Shown here one piece after another: positions 27,086 to 37,151 of a DNA stretch of 58,611 nt. Source of the stretch: Paludibacteraceae bacterium (GTDB lineage: Bacteria; Bacteroidota; Bacteroidia; Bacteroidales; Paludibacteraceae); NCBI GenBank assembly GCA_905235505.1, contig CAJOMJ010000005.1, forward strand, positions 1-58,611, written 5' to 3'. Each line of letters begins with the position of its first letter. Within the stretch, counting starts at the first letter, position 1. Both the position numbers and the translations under genes were made by a program. The notes under the pieces are model-generated. The model saw only the letters and a program-made list of their open reading frames with translations. It made no database searches and had not been told where the DNA came from.

Positions 27086-30000
27086 ATGATGAAATTATTT
27101 AAGATTTCAGGCAATCGGGCAGCGATTATTATGCTGGCTTTGTGTTCATTGTGTCTTGTGCCGAACAGGGCGAGAGCCAATGATTTTCTTGAGAAACAGA
27201 AGCACTACAGTGTTTATTCTGCCGGTATGGACCATATCCATTTTAAGGTGCCTGTATGGGCATACGGTAAAGGGTATAACTACTATTTGGATGATGCGAG
27301 CCGTATCTATTTCGTTAAAGATGGTGTTGAGCATACTATAGCCAATGTCCATTCCAATCGTTATGATGAAAACGAAAAAGATTCAGACAAAGGAACTGCG
27401 TATGTTCGTCTTGAGCCGGGAATGGGAAGTATAAGCGTGAGTTCTATGGCTGACGGTGTGCCGTATTTTGTGAAGGACAATGGCGAATGGTCGCCGCAGT
27501 TGATTGTCATTCAGAAAGAGGAGGATGATTGTCCGCATGCCACTATTCTTGAGTTTGACTGGTATTATCCGAGTTCTATGTTTGGGGCAGGACAGATAAC
27601 CATCAAAATTTATGTGAACATTCATCGTTCGCTGACGGGCAATTCTGCATACGAATATGACTGGAATTTCGGCCAGTTCAATCCGGGCAGTTCGCTTACA
27701 ACTCCGCAGTTGTTTACTCCGTATCTCTATGCACTCAATGAGAATGGTGTGACAGGATATGGCAATGCCGGAATCCCTTATGCTTTGTTCTACGACCCGA
27801 AGAGCTATACTACATCGCTTTCTCCGGATACAGAGGTGCCATTGTCCAGAACGGAGCGGTCGGGTAGTATTTATATTATGACCACCGATACTGTGATTGA
27901 GCAGATGACCGCGAATTTCGATGTTGTATACAACAATGCAGGTGATGTAACCACACAGACGAGTACGGCAGTGGACATACCTCCTTATCATCGTGTCTAT
28001 AATTTCACTGCGATAGAAGAGATTGACGAAACGGGTACATACACAGGTAACAACAGGATTGAATGGAAGATAAAGAACCCGATGCTCAGAGACCTTGTGG
28101 ATGGCGATTATTTCGAGTTGCAGCGGGCAATGAAAAGCGATTATTCCGATGCTCAGACTTTGAATGTCATTCAAATGATACGGAATCAAGACGGTAAGTA
28201 CAGTTATGTGGATAACAGTCGCGAGATATGGACGGGTAATGCTGCCATACAAAGAGATACAATGAGTGCCTCTAACAAAGTAGGGGTTACGGCAAAAGAC
28301 TACACTCTGAGGGATGCTAACGGGAAATCACTGTGCAAACTGGATGTAGATTACTACACCAACATTCTGCTGCAACCCTCTGTGCCCGTTTATTACCGTA
28401 TCCGCCGTGCATCTTCCGCTGTATGGGGTTGGGAAGGGCATGATTTTGCTCAGAAAACAACACTGAACAAACATAATTTCCTTGCGCCATTGGCAACCAC
28501 GCAGGAGAATTACACCCTTGATGCAGATTACAAGAACAACCGCAAGGTACATTTCAACCTGAAACTTGAGAACGCCGAGGTAACTTACAATGTACCGTCA
28601 GATGAGGATTTCAATTTGACTTACGCCAAAAGCAAGAGTAATGTATTGGCGAACATTACGGAGGGCAATGTACGATTGACTATAGACAGCAAGTTCCCTA
28701 AATCTTCGGTCGCTATTACCGATTACGATAACGGGAATATCATTGCTCAGGAAGAATCTCTTGACATAGAAACCAAAACATACAATATTCCGTCGGGAAG
28801 TTGCGTGAGTGTGACATATCCGTACTATAGGTCAGGTAGCTTGATATACCAATGGCGAACCAATGTGTATAATGTAACGACCAATTCAACCATAACCATC
28901 ACGTCCAAATCTTACCAAAGCGGTTATCAGGGGATTTGCGAGTTCCAGTCAGAAGAACCCACTGACGAAGAGATAGAGACAGCGTTCAGACTTGTGGAAA
29001 GTCATTTGCGCGACAGTCTGCATGCTGTTGCATCTGCCCTTATTTTGGATACAAAGGAAAATTTGGGCAGATGTATGTGGGACAAGAGTGCCAAACTGGT
29101 TTTGATGCGCACGACGGTGGAGACAGACCAAACATTGGAGATTATTGTACCTAATGACAGTATCAAACGTCAGGATGACGGCTCATGGGTTGCCCATATT
29201 ACAGATGTGGCAGGTAGTGCCTGCACTCACTACCGCTATGCAGTTCGTATTGACGAGTCAGGGTCAGACCTGCGCTTGTCAAATCCGGATGCACAACAGA
29301 AGCCGATCACTATCAACGGACCGGAACTGTATTATGACGAAGGTGCTACTATAACTGAATTTCAGGCGACAAAAGGTCTTACAACCGATTATCTCAAGAA
29401 TGGTGTCATGCTGAATTGGGTCGCATCTTCTTCCAATGTGGACGAATACCAGTTGTTGCGTTTGGAGAAGAACAGCGACCGTGTACCCGACACTATCTAC
29501 ACCGGCACGGAGAACACATTCTTCGACCGTAGTGCAGTGCCTGATGTTCATTATAACTACACGGTAACGGCAATTTATCAATGCAACAACAAACGCACAT
29601 CCAATAGTGCAACGACAGAAGGTTGGCGTACACCATACGGTGAGATACGTGGAGCTATAATCATGTCTGACAATAGCGGTATATCGGGTGTGAATGTGGC
29701 ATTGCAAGACGAAACCGGCAGCAATATCCGCACGGCAGTCACATCTTCTGACGGTTCATTCAGGTTCGACAGTCTGCTCTACAACTACAATACAACTTCA
29801 GGCTCCAAATTTGTTGTTGTTCCAACCGCCCAATACGGTACTTTCGGATACAACTACACGACCTCGCCAACAGCCACCATCTCTATTACTAAGGAGAATC
29901 CGCTGGCTACTGAAATCAATTTCATAAACACCGATGTAGTGAGAATGACCGGCAGGGTGCTGTACAAGGGTTCAACTATTCCGGTTGCGGGTGCGATGTT

Positions 30001-33000
30001 CCTTTTGAACGGTGATACCATACGCCGTGGTTCATCTCCTCTTTCTACCGGTATTGACGGTACTTTCGAGTTGATTCTGACCAAACAGCAACCATATCGT
30101 CTGCAAGTGTTCAAGAAAGGTCACACGTTTGAAGGTGACGGTATATTGCGTGTCGAGGGCGATAATGAACAGTTCGCATTGACCAAGGCATTGGATGGTG
30201 TACGGTTCTACGACATGACCAAAGTGCGACTTGTGGGTAGGGTAGCCGGTGGTAACGACCAGAAAGAGACACCAGAAGGTTTCGGTATCGGTAAGAACAA
30301 CCTCGGAGACAATCTGAAATTGGTAGTTCAGTTGGAAGGTGATAACACTGCCCAGATAGTTTACGACCCGGATGATCTGACCCGTGACACAATGGTGCAG
30401 AAGATAGGCAAGAGCAGCACACTGTTCGAGAAGAAACGCATTACTATCAGTCCTGACCCGCTGACAGGTGAATATGCGGCAGACCTCTTCCCTGTCAAAT
30501 ATAAGGTGATACAGGCTACGGCTAATGGTTATGCAACGCTGTTTGGTGCGGGGCAGGGTAGTGAGACTTTCGACCTTACCAATGCGCCAAGAGATACTTT
30601 CAATGCAGTGTACTCTGCAGAAAAAGACTCTGTGCTTATTGATTTCAGCCAGGACGGCGTGATTAAATACAGTAAGGCTATGGCTGTCAGTGCTGTCAAG
30701 GGAACTCTGCGTGACGGTGACAATGTAATGTATAATGCTGTCTATGACCGCATATATCATAATCCTGTTCAGCTCAGCATGACACAATTGATATATGGTA
30801 TGGAGAAAGACGGTTTGGGAGAGCCGGAGATGCAGGTAAGTACGATGACCGGCGACGGAGAAAATATTCCGCTCTACTATTCTACTACTCTCAGCAACGG
30901 AGTAAAAGACGTCACTTATCTGTTCAACTATCCCTTATTCATTAACAATAGAAGTTACCAGTTCAGTGTTGCCGCATACGAGGACTATTTCTATAATAAT
31001 GACCCCTTGGCAGGCAAACGCGACCGCGTACCTTTGCGAGGAGGTAATGTGAGGGTACACAACGGTTTGGTAGATAAAACCACCATTATTCCTGTCAGCT
31101 TGAATTCACAGGGTAAGGGCAATGTAACATTGCCGGTGGACAATATCAATGTTACTTATATCGGCGACATGGCACTCAGTACTGTTACTGCAGCATTGGA
31201 TGTTGAGGGAAATGTGATTGAAACTTCTGTATTCCGCGGCTATATTACAGGCGACGAAGTGATGCCTGGTACTTTGCACGACACCGAGGCCGATGTAGCA
31301 TTGCTCGACGTTGTACGTAATCCTGGAGGTACAGGTAGTAGTTCGTGGATTGAGTCTGGTAGTACCTACCATTATTCATACAAGGAGTCTTACAAATGGG
31401 AGGCAGGTGTTAAGTTGAACTTGAAGTATGGTCTGGATGTGTCTGCCGATATAGGTGTTATTTTTGGTAACCCGGGTAATTATACAGGTTCTACATACTC
31501 AACAAGCCGGCAGCTTACGCTGCCTCTGCCCTTTACCCATAAATGGGATTGGGGCTACCAGTATGACTACACCTTTACAACTTCCGAGCGTATATCAACT
31601 GCCACCGCAGGATCAATTTATACGTATGGTGGTTTGGTGGATGCCTCCGGTGGTATGGGTTATGGTGTAGGCGGTATGGCGGATGTTTTTGTGGGTTCCA
31701 CCATCAGTATGCTTTCAGGTAAAGCAAAATCAATAACCATCATCAATGATAGTGTTTATCAACTTAAACAACCTGCGTTCAAGGCCGGTTCGATGCGTGT
31801 GGTAGCCAGAGGAGAGGATGACGAAGGCAAGCCGTATTATTTGGTTATCGGGGAAAAAGTAGTACTCGGCTCCAGGATGGCTAATACCTTTGTTTATTCA
31901 CAATATTACATTCTTAATACTCTTATACCCCGTCTGGCTATTGAACGTCAGAACCTGTTGATGCAATTCCCGAATGAGGAGAGTGCACAAAGTTTGGCAG
32001 ATGAACTCGGTACGCCCGTATATTGGCTCATGGATACATTGGGAAGAATCAGTCTGCAGGATACGCTTAACTCTTCATATTATAAGATGATTATCCCCTC
32101 TGAATCTACAGAGTATTTCAATGATGAAGTGGCAGCACTTGACCACATGCTTTCTCAATGGTCTGACATCATCGTCCAGAACGAAAAAACAAAAGTCTGT
32201 GCGCGGTTAATGGGAAAACACGAGGGTACCTACGCTGTATCGTTCGGAAACGTCTATTCTCATACCGACAATTACTCAGCCGCTATAGGCGAAAACTATG
32301 TGCCTCATGGCGGTACAGCCAGTGCAGAAGGGGCCAACTCCGGTTATCAGGTAGCAACTTCATTGGCAGGATCAATTCCGGACATATATAAATATTTAGC
32401 CACATTATCTGATCAGAAATTCGGTATGACAGCAGCAGAGGCTCTAAAAGATTACTATAATACAATACTTGTTCGAGATGAAGACGGAAACGAACATACT
32501 GAAAGAGCAAATCAGCCTAAGCCGGAACAGGAACTGGGCGCAAAAGATAACAAGTCGAAACTAACTTACACTCTGACACCTATATTAAACTATAGTGCCG
32601 ACCTGCGCCATACTAACGATATGACCATGCGCAAGAGTTGCGGATATACATTGGTTCCGGATGCGTACGGCGACATCGTAGTATCAGTCTATAGGGTTCC
32701 TATGGATAAAGTATGGGGTGATACTACTTATTCCATCCGTTCGCGATTAGGTGTCACCAGAGACTCTATGATGTATAGTTCTTATGTATTCTTCACCGAG
32801 GGCGGCTCCACCTTCTGTCCTTATGAGGGAGAAATGCGCACGGTCTTCTATAATCCGGGTACTGTGATAAGCAATGCAACCGTACCGATTGCCGTGCCGG
32901 AACTGACTGCCAACACGTATGAGGTGGCACATGTTCAAGCCGACCAGCCCGCGTACCTCCGAATAGAGATGAAAAATAACGGACAGTTGAACGACGGCCG

Positions 33001-36000
33001 TCTGTCGGATTACAATACATTTAATTTGGGCATGGTCAATGCATCCAATTCTGACGGACTTGAAGTCTATGCCGATGGCAACTCGCTTGCGGCACCTATC
33101 CCCATAAATATCTATCCCGGTCAATCGGCAATCAAAACTATCAAGATTGTACGCGGCACGGTGGACGACTATAATGATTTGAAGCTGAGGCTGTCTGTGG
33201 CAAGTTGCCCGAAAAACTACTCCGACATATCATTCTCCGTGCATTTCATGCCGGAATCCAGTCCGGTGGCAATCGCTTCACCTCAACAGAATTGGGTGAT
33301 GAACACACTCTCGCCGCAAGACTCCGCAGGCTATTATCTGCCGGTGGAAATCAACGGCTTCAATCTCAACATGAAGAACTTCGACCATATCGAACTCCAA
33401 TACAAACTCTCCTCGCAGAGTGAAGATATGTGGGTCAACCTCTGCTCGTTCTATGACTCAGATAGCTTGTATGAGGCGGCTACAGGCAATAAGGCAATGA
33501 TTGAAAACGGTCGAATCAAACCTTTCCGCTTCTATGGCGAGAAAGACCCTGTAGAGCAGAAATATGACCTCCGCGCCGTTTCGTACTGCCGATATGGTTC
33601 AGGCTTCGTCAGCAAGTCTTCAACTGTAATCAAAGGTGTGAAAGATACACGCCCGCCGCGCGTGTTTGGTGAACCAGAACCTATTAATGCAATTCTCGGG
33701 GTAGGCGACAACCTCAAACTGCGCTTTAACGAGCCGATAGCAGGCAACTATCTGGACGAAGACAACAACTTCCAGATAAAGGGCGTAACCAACGGAACGG
33801 GAATCACCGCCAATACCTCGCTTCATTTCGACGGCTCTCCAAACTCTTACGCAATATCGCAGGTTAACCGTAGTATGAGAAACAACTCGTTCACTATCGA
33901 TATGCTTGTCAAACCCACTAATCCAAACGAAAAGGCGGTATTCTTTACTCACTCCGACGGAGAGGAAACTCTGGAATTCGGTATGACGGGAGATAGAAAA
34001 CTATACCTTGATATTGACGGTGAGGTCTTGCATTCAAAAACATTGGAACCAATGCTTGAGTTTACGCGTGTCATTGCCGCCTATGACTACGACGAGGATA
34101 TGGTTACCTTCTACGCAGGAACCAGAGATGTTACCGACCCGATGGATTGCTATTTTATCGATGAGGTTGATTGGGATTTGTCAGCACCTCTTTGCATTGG
34201 CAAAGGCTTCAATGGCAATATTCTTGAGACACGCTTGTGGCTCAAGGCTCTGACTCAGGAAGAAATAGCCACGACCCACCTGCACTATCTTACAGGTTAT
34301 GAACGCCAACTGGTGGCATATTACCGCATGGACGAGGGCTCGGGCAACACAGCCAAAGACCTCGCTAACGGTGCTAACCTTGATATAATAGGTGCTACTT
34401 GGAGTATGCCAGGAAATATATCTATAGCGCTCACCAAGAACGATAGTGTGGCACTCGCACAAAACCTGCTTTCACGCTCTATGGTTTATGACGCTACTTA
34501 TATGCTCTGGTTCCGCAATACCAACGGCGATGGTACTATTTTCCGCGCAGGCGACAAGAAGTTTGCCCTGACTGACGGGATGTTGCAATGGCAGGCAGAT
34601 AGTACCAATCATAATCTCGGTAGTATTAACACGGGCGAATGGCATCATCTGGTACTGACGGTTAACCGTACATACAATAATGTGGCAATCTATCTCGACG
34701 GCAAGATGGTGGAGACCTACGATGCCACACAGTTGTCCGACATCGCTGGTGATATGTACTTCGGAGGTGGAGGATATGAGGGCAATATCGACGAGTTCGT
34801 AGTCTTCGAGCAGGCTCTTCCAAAGTCGTTGGTTGAGGAATATGACAACCGCTCGCCCCTTGGAGATGAAATGGGTCTGATGGCATATCTGCCGTTTGAA
34901 GAACAGAAACAGAATCCTAACGGCATACTCGAACTCGTATTCTCTGTCAACGACCGCCGAATATTCAAAGACCCTAACGGAAATATTGTTAACAAGGTAG
35001 TACCATTGGTTACCAAGTATGAGCAGAGTCTCGCCGATAAGAGCAACTATGCACCTGTCATTGGATACGGGCTGCTCACCAAACTTAAATTCGACTGGGC
35101 ATTCAACAACGACGAACTTCTTATCAACCTTAATGTGCTTGACAGAGAGATTAACAAGCAGTCGGTCTATGTGACCGTGCGTGACGTTGAGGATCTGAAC
35201 GGCAACCCGATGCCCTCTCCCGTTATGTGGCCCGCCTATGTTGACCGTAACAACCTCAAATGGGGCGAACGCGAATTAAACCTCTATGCGCTTTATGGGG
35301 CGGATAACTCTAAGGCTGACAACATTGATATGAAGATTATCAACAACTCCGGCAAGAGACATACCTATACAATAGAGTCTCTGCCCGAATGGCTGAAGGT
35401 TAACAATAGCTACGGTTCGCTGCAACCTATTGAGGAAAAGAATATCACATTCTCCTACAATGCCGAACTGCCCGTCGGAACATATTTCGACCTTATCTAT
35501 CTCACTGACGAAAACGGACTCTCCGAACCGTTGCGCGTCACGCTTACTATTGAGGCTGAATGCCCGTGGGAAGACGATGAGATAGACTATAGCATGTATG
35601 ACAATACCATGTCTATCCGTGCACGGGTATATATGACCAATGCCGACCAAACGTCAGGGCAGTACGACACCTCTAACGACGATGTTATAGCAGTGTTCTG
35701 CGATGGTAAACTGGTGGGTAAGGCTTCCAATACTTTCCTCACCGAAACAGGGCAGTCGTATGTATATCTCACTGTCTATGGTAATGCCGGCATGGTAGGG
35801 CATGTGCTCTCATTCAAACTATGGAGAGCCTCATCTGGAAAGATATTCAATCTTACTCCCTCTGTCACACAACGCTATCAGAACAATGCCATGTGCGGCA
35901 TATCGCCCGAACAGCCGTTACTACTGACGGCCTCCTCAGGGTCATCGCAACAAATAACTCTGCAGCAAGGCTGGAACTGGATATCATGGAATATCTATCC

Positions 36001-37057
36001 TACCTATTCCACTCCCGACCGTATTCTTACTGCTGAGCAGGGATTCAAGAACGGAGATATAGTCAAGTCGCCGTCAGACCGTATGTTCTCGCAATTCATT
36101 CTTAACGATACTGCCAACTTGTGGGCAGGTACGCTGAAAAGTATGAATTACCAACGCATGTATCTCCTGCGCACATCGCAACCCCTGAAATTCAGTATAG
36201 AAGGACGGGCGCTCACCAAAGAACAGCGCACAATCACTCTCTATCACGGGTGGAACAGTATCTCCTACCTGCTTGATGAACCCTTGTCCCTACGCGATGC
36301 TCTTGCCGACTATTACGACAATGCCACGGTAGGAGATATGGTCAAGTCGAAAACGCAGTTCGCTGTCTTTACTGAAAACAACCGCTGGGAAGGCTCGCTG
36401 CAGACTATGCGCCCGGGTGCAGGCTATCTCTTCAGGCGACTCGACGCCAATACCGTTACAATGGCATATATTCCTCCAACGGCTAACAACAAGGCACCGA
36501 AGTATATCAGCAGAGATGATTCCGAACAGGATATCAATTACGCCGGCAATAGCGGAGTAGGGGAGTTCGTCCGCCCCGAAGCATCGTCCAATATGACTCT
36601 TATTGCCAAAATCAGTCAGACCCCGCGTCTCAATGAAAACGAATGTAGAGACGCAACACTGTCAGGTCTCCAACAATCACCGACCTCACTTGTAGAGACT
36701 TTTGACGACATCTCTCTCCGTAGAAACGAGATGCCCGTCGTCAATGTATATGTAGGTCAGGAATTGGCAGCTGTTGCACAACCTCAGATAGTTGAGGGCG
36801 ACACTCTGTATTTCATCACAGTTCAGGCCGATGATGCCGACAATCTGCATTTCGAAACCGGCAACGGCATACCGTTGTATGTAGATGGTGCTCAGATGGT
36901 ATATGAATCCGATGCACACCATGGTACTTTGCATGCCCCCGTGCTCCTCGTGCCCGATGGCGAACCGACCGAGCGGGTGTATAAGATTATTGAGGATGAC
37001 CGCGTTCTCATTATCAGAAACGGCAAACGCTATGATGTAGTAGGTAGAAAACAATAA
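27086..37057 (+). CDS. Giant (3323-residue) secreted multidomain surface protein
   Basis: One uninterrupted frame of about 10 kb. A signal peptide spans about residues 1-32 (cleavage near RARAN). Visible parts, approximate: unassigned beta-rich N terminus (33-750); Fn3-like domain (750-850); two carboxypeptidase-regulatory-like folds (853-900, 952-1018); a Gly/Ser/Tyr-rich beta region (1412-1572); an LVFS/agglutinin-like long middle; two LamG/concanavalin-like domains (2245-2440, 2465-2608; LHFDGSPNSYAIS, EWHHLVLTVNRTYNNVAIYL); a BACON-like domain (2742-2825); two about 93-residue repeats (2955-3043 and 3045-3135, both GWN.IS....GD.VKS....W.G.L); and a tail, IIRNGKRYDVVGRK, shared with two other exported proteins here. 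It is probably a surface adhesin or glycan-binding protein; no catalytic motif is recognised. The start may be the second ATG. Confidence 0.88.
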   Translation: MMKLFKISGNRAAIIMLALCSLCLVPNRARANDFLEKQKHYSVYSAGMDHIHFKVPVWAYGKGYNYYLDDASRIYFVKDGVEHTIANVHSNRYDENEKDSDKGTAYVRLEPGMGSISVSSMADGVPYFVKDNGEWSPQLIVIQKEEDDCPHATILEFDWYYPSSMFGAGQITIKIYVNIHRSLTGNSAYEYDWNFGQFNPGSSLTTPQLFTPYLYALNENGVTGYGNAGIPYALFYDPKSYTTSLSPDTEVPLSRTERSGSIYIMTTDTVIEQMTANFDVVYNNAGDVTTQTSTAVDIPPYHRVYNFTAIEEIDETGTYTGNNRIEWKIKNPMLRDLVDGDYFELQRAMKSDYSDAQTLNVIQMIRNQDGKYSYVDNSREIWTGNAAIQRDTMSASNKVGVTAKDYTLRDANGKSLCKLDVDYYTNILLQPSVPVYYRIRRASSAVWGWEGHDFAQKTTLNKHNFLAPLATTQENYTLDADYKNNRKVHFNLKLENAEVTYNVPSDEDFNLTYAKSKSNVLANITEGNVRLTIDSKFPKSSVAITDYDNGNIIAQEESLDIETKTYNIPSGSCVSVTYPYYRSGSLIYQWRTNVYNVTTNSTITITSKSYQSGYQGICEFQSEEPTDEEIETAFRLVESHLRDSLHAVASALILDTKENLGRCMWDKSAKLVLMRTTVETDQTLEIIVPNDSIKRQDDGSWVAHITDVAGSACTHYRYAVRIDESGSDLRLSNPDAQQKPITINGPELYYDEGATITEFQATKGLTTDYLKNGVMLNWVASSSNVDEYQLLRLEKNSDRVPDTIYTGTENTFFDRSAVPDVHYNYTVTAIYQCNNKRTSNSATTEGWRTPYGEIRGAIIMSDNSGISGVNVALQDETGSNIRTAVTSSDGSFRFDSLLYNYNTTSGSKFVVVPTAQYGTFGYNYTTSPTATISITKENPLATEINFINTDVVRMTGRVLYKGSTIPVAGAMFLLNGDTIRRGSSPLSTGIDGTFELILTKQQPYRLQVFKKGHTFEGDGILRVEGDNEQFALTKALDGVRFYDMTKVRLVGRVAGGNDQKETPEGFGIGKNNLGDNLKLVVQLEGDNTAQIVYDPDDLTRDTMVQKIGKSSTLFEKKRITISPDPLTGEYAADLFPVKYKVIQATANGYATLFGAGQGSETFDLTNAPRDTFNAVYSAEKDSVLIDFSQDGVIKYSKAMAVSAVKGTLRDGDNVMYNAVYDRIYHNPVQLSMTQLIYGMEKDGLGEPEMQVSTMTGDGENIPLYYSTTLSNGVKDVTYLFNYPLFINNRSYQFSVAAYEDYFYNNDPLAGKRDRVPLRGGNVRVHNGLVDKTTIIPVSLNSQGKGNVTLPVDNINVTYIGDMALSTVTAALDVEGNVIETSVFRGYITGDEVMPGTLHDTEADVALLDVVRNPGGTGSSSWIESGSTYHYSYKESYKWEAGVKLNLKYGLDVSADIGVIFGNPGNYTGSTYSTSRQLTLPLPFTHKWDWGYQYDYTFTTSERISTATAGSIYTYGGLVDASGGMGYGVGGMADVFVGSTISMLSGKAKSITIINDSVYQLKQPAFKAGSMRVVARGEDDEGKPYYLVIGEKVVLGSRMANTFVYSQYYILNTLIPRLAIERQNLLMQFPNEESAQSLADELGTPVYWLMDTLGRISLQDTLNSSYYKMIIPSESTEYFNDEVAALDHMLSQWSDIIVQNEKTKVCARLMGKHEGTYAVSFGNVYSHTDNYSAAIGENYVPHGGTASAEGANSGYQVATSLAGSIPDIYKYLATLSDQKFGMTAAEALKDYYNTILVRDEDGNEHTERANQPKPEQELGAKDNKSKLTYTLTPILNYSADLRHTNDMTMRKSCGYTLVPDAYGDIVVSVYRVPMDKVWGDTTYSIRSRLGVTRDSMMYSSYVFFTEGGSTFCPYEGEMRTVFYNPGTVISNATVPIAVPELTANTYEVAHVQADQPAYLRIEMKNNGQLNDGRLSDYNTFNLGMVNASNSDGLEVYADGNSLAAPIPINIYPGQSAIKTIKIVRGTVDDYNDLKLRLSVASCPKNYSDISFSVHFMPESSPVAIASPQQNWVMNTLSPQDSAGYYLPVEINGFNLNMKNFDHIELQYKLSSQSEDMWVNLCSFYDSDSLYEAATGNKAMIENGRIKPFRFYGEKDPVEQKYDLRAVSYCRYGSGFVSKSSTVIKGVKDTRPPRVFGEPEPINAILGVGDNLKLRFNEPIAGNYLDEDNNFQIKGVTNGTGITANTSLHFDGSPNSYAISQVNRSMRNNSFTIDMLVKPTNPNEKAVFFTHSDGEETLEFGMTGDRKLYLDIDGEVLHSKTLEPMLEFTRVIAAYDYDEDMVTFYAGTRDVTDPMDCYFIDEVDWDLSAPLCIGKGFNGNILETRLWLKALTQEEIATTHLHYLTGYERQLVAYYRMDEGSGNTAKDLANGANLDIIGATWSMPGNISIALTKNDSVALAQNLLSRSMVYDATYMLWFRNTNGDGTIFRAGDKKFALTDGMLQWQADSTNHNLGSINTGEWHHLVLTVNRTYNNVAIYLDGKMVETYDATQLSDIAGDMYFGGGGYEGNIDEFVVFEQALPKSLVEEYDNRSPLGDEMGLMAYLPFEEQKQNPNGILELVFSVNDRRIFKDPNGNIVNKVVPLVTKYEQSLADKSNYAPVIGYGLLTKLKFDWAFNNDELLINLNVLDREINKQSVYVTVRDVEDLNGNPMPSPVMWPAYVDRNNLKWGERELNLYALYGADNSKADNIDMKIINNSGKRHTYTIESLPEWLKVNNSYGSLQPIEEKNITFSYNAELPVGTYFDLIYLTDENGLSEPLRVTLTIEAECPWEDDEIDYSMYDNTMSIRARVYMTNADQTSGQYDTSNDDVIAVFCDGKLVGKASNTFLTETGQSYVYLTVYGNAGMVGHVLSFKLWRASSGKIFNLTPSVTQRYQNNAMCGISPEQPLLLTASSGSSQQITLQQGWNWISWNIYPTYSTPDRILTAEQGFKNGDIVKSPSDRMFSQFILNDTANLWAGTLKSMNYQRMYLLRTSQPLKFSIEGRALTKEQRTITLYHGWNSISYLLDEPLSLRDALADYYDNATVGDMVKSKTQFAVFTENNRWEGSLQTMRPGAGYLFRRLDANTVTMAYIPPTANNKAPKYISRDDSEQDINYAGNSGVGEFVRPEASSNMTLIAKISQTPRLNENECRDATLSGLQQSPTSLVETFDDISLRRNEMPVVNVYVGQELAAVAQPQIVEGDTLYFITVQADDADNLHFETGNGIPLYVDGAQMVYESDAHHGTLHAPVLLVPDGEPTERVYKIIEDDRVLIIRNGKRYDVVGRKQ
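36645..36670. repeat. Interspersed element copy inside the giant gene
   Basis: Twenty-three of 26 positions equal 37070-37095 (GTAGAGACGCAACAC core). It encodes roughly residues 3187-3195, in a linker before the last domain, in frame. GCGTCTC at 36625-36631 pairs with GAGACGC at 36648-36654. Confidence 0.65.
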
Positions 37058-37067
37058 TATAAATCTC

Positions 37068-37121
37068 CCGTAGAGACGCAACACCGTCACGTCTGAGTGA
37101 AAGAGTGTCGCGTCTCTACGG
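37068..37121. repeat. Interspersed palindromic element after the giant gene
   Basis: CCGTAGAGACGC (37068-37079) is the exact complement of 37110-37121, enclosing ACACCGTCACGTCTGAGTG. It begins 10 nt after the giant gene stop, so it may also act as its terminator. Related copies are at 26909-26972, 36645-36670 and 44367-44392. Confidence 0.72.
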
Positions 37122-37151
37122 AAATAATTCCAAACTCGCAAAAATCATATT

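Noticed and set aside
27383..28252. Antisense frame of 289 codons in the giant gene
   Set aside because: The composition is rich in His, Ile and Arg with no domain; it is a codon-usage shadow of the real gene. The same holds for 30032-30787.
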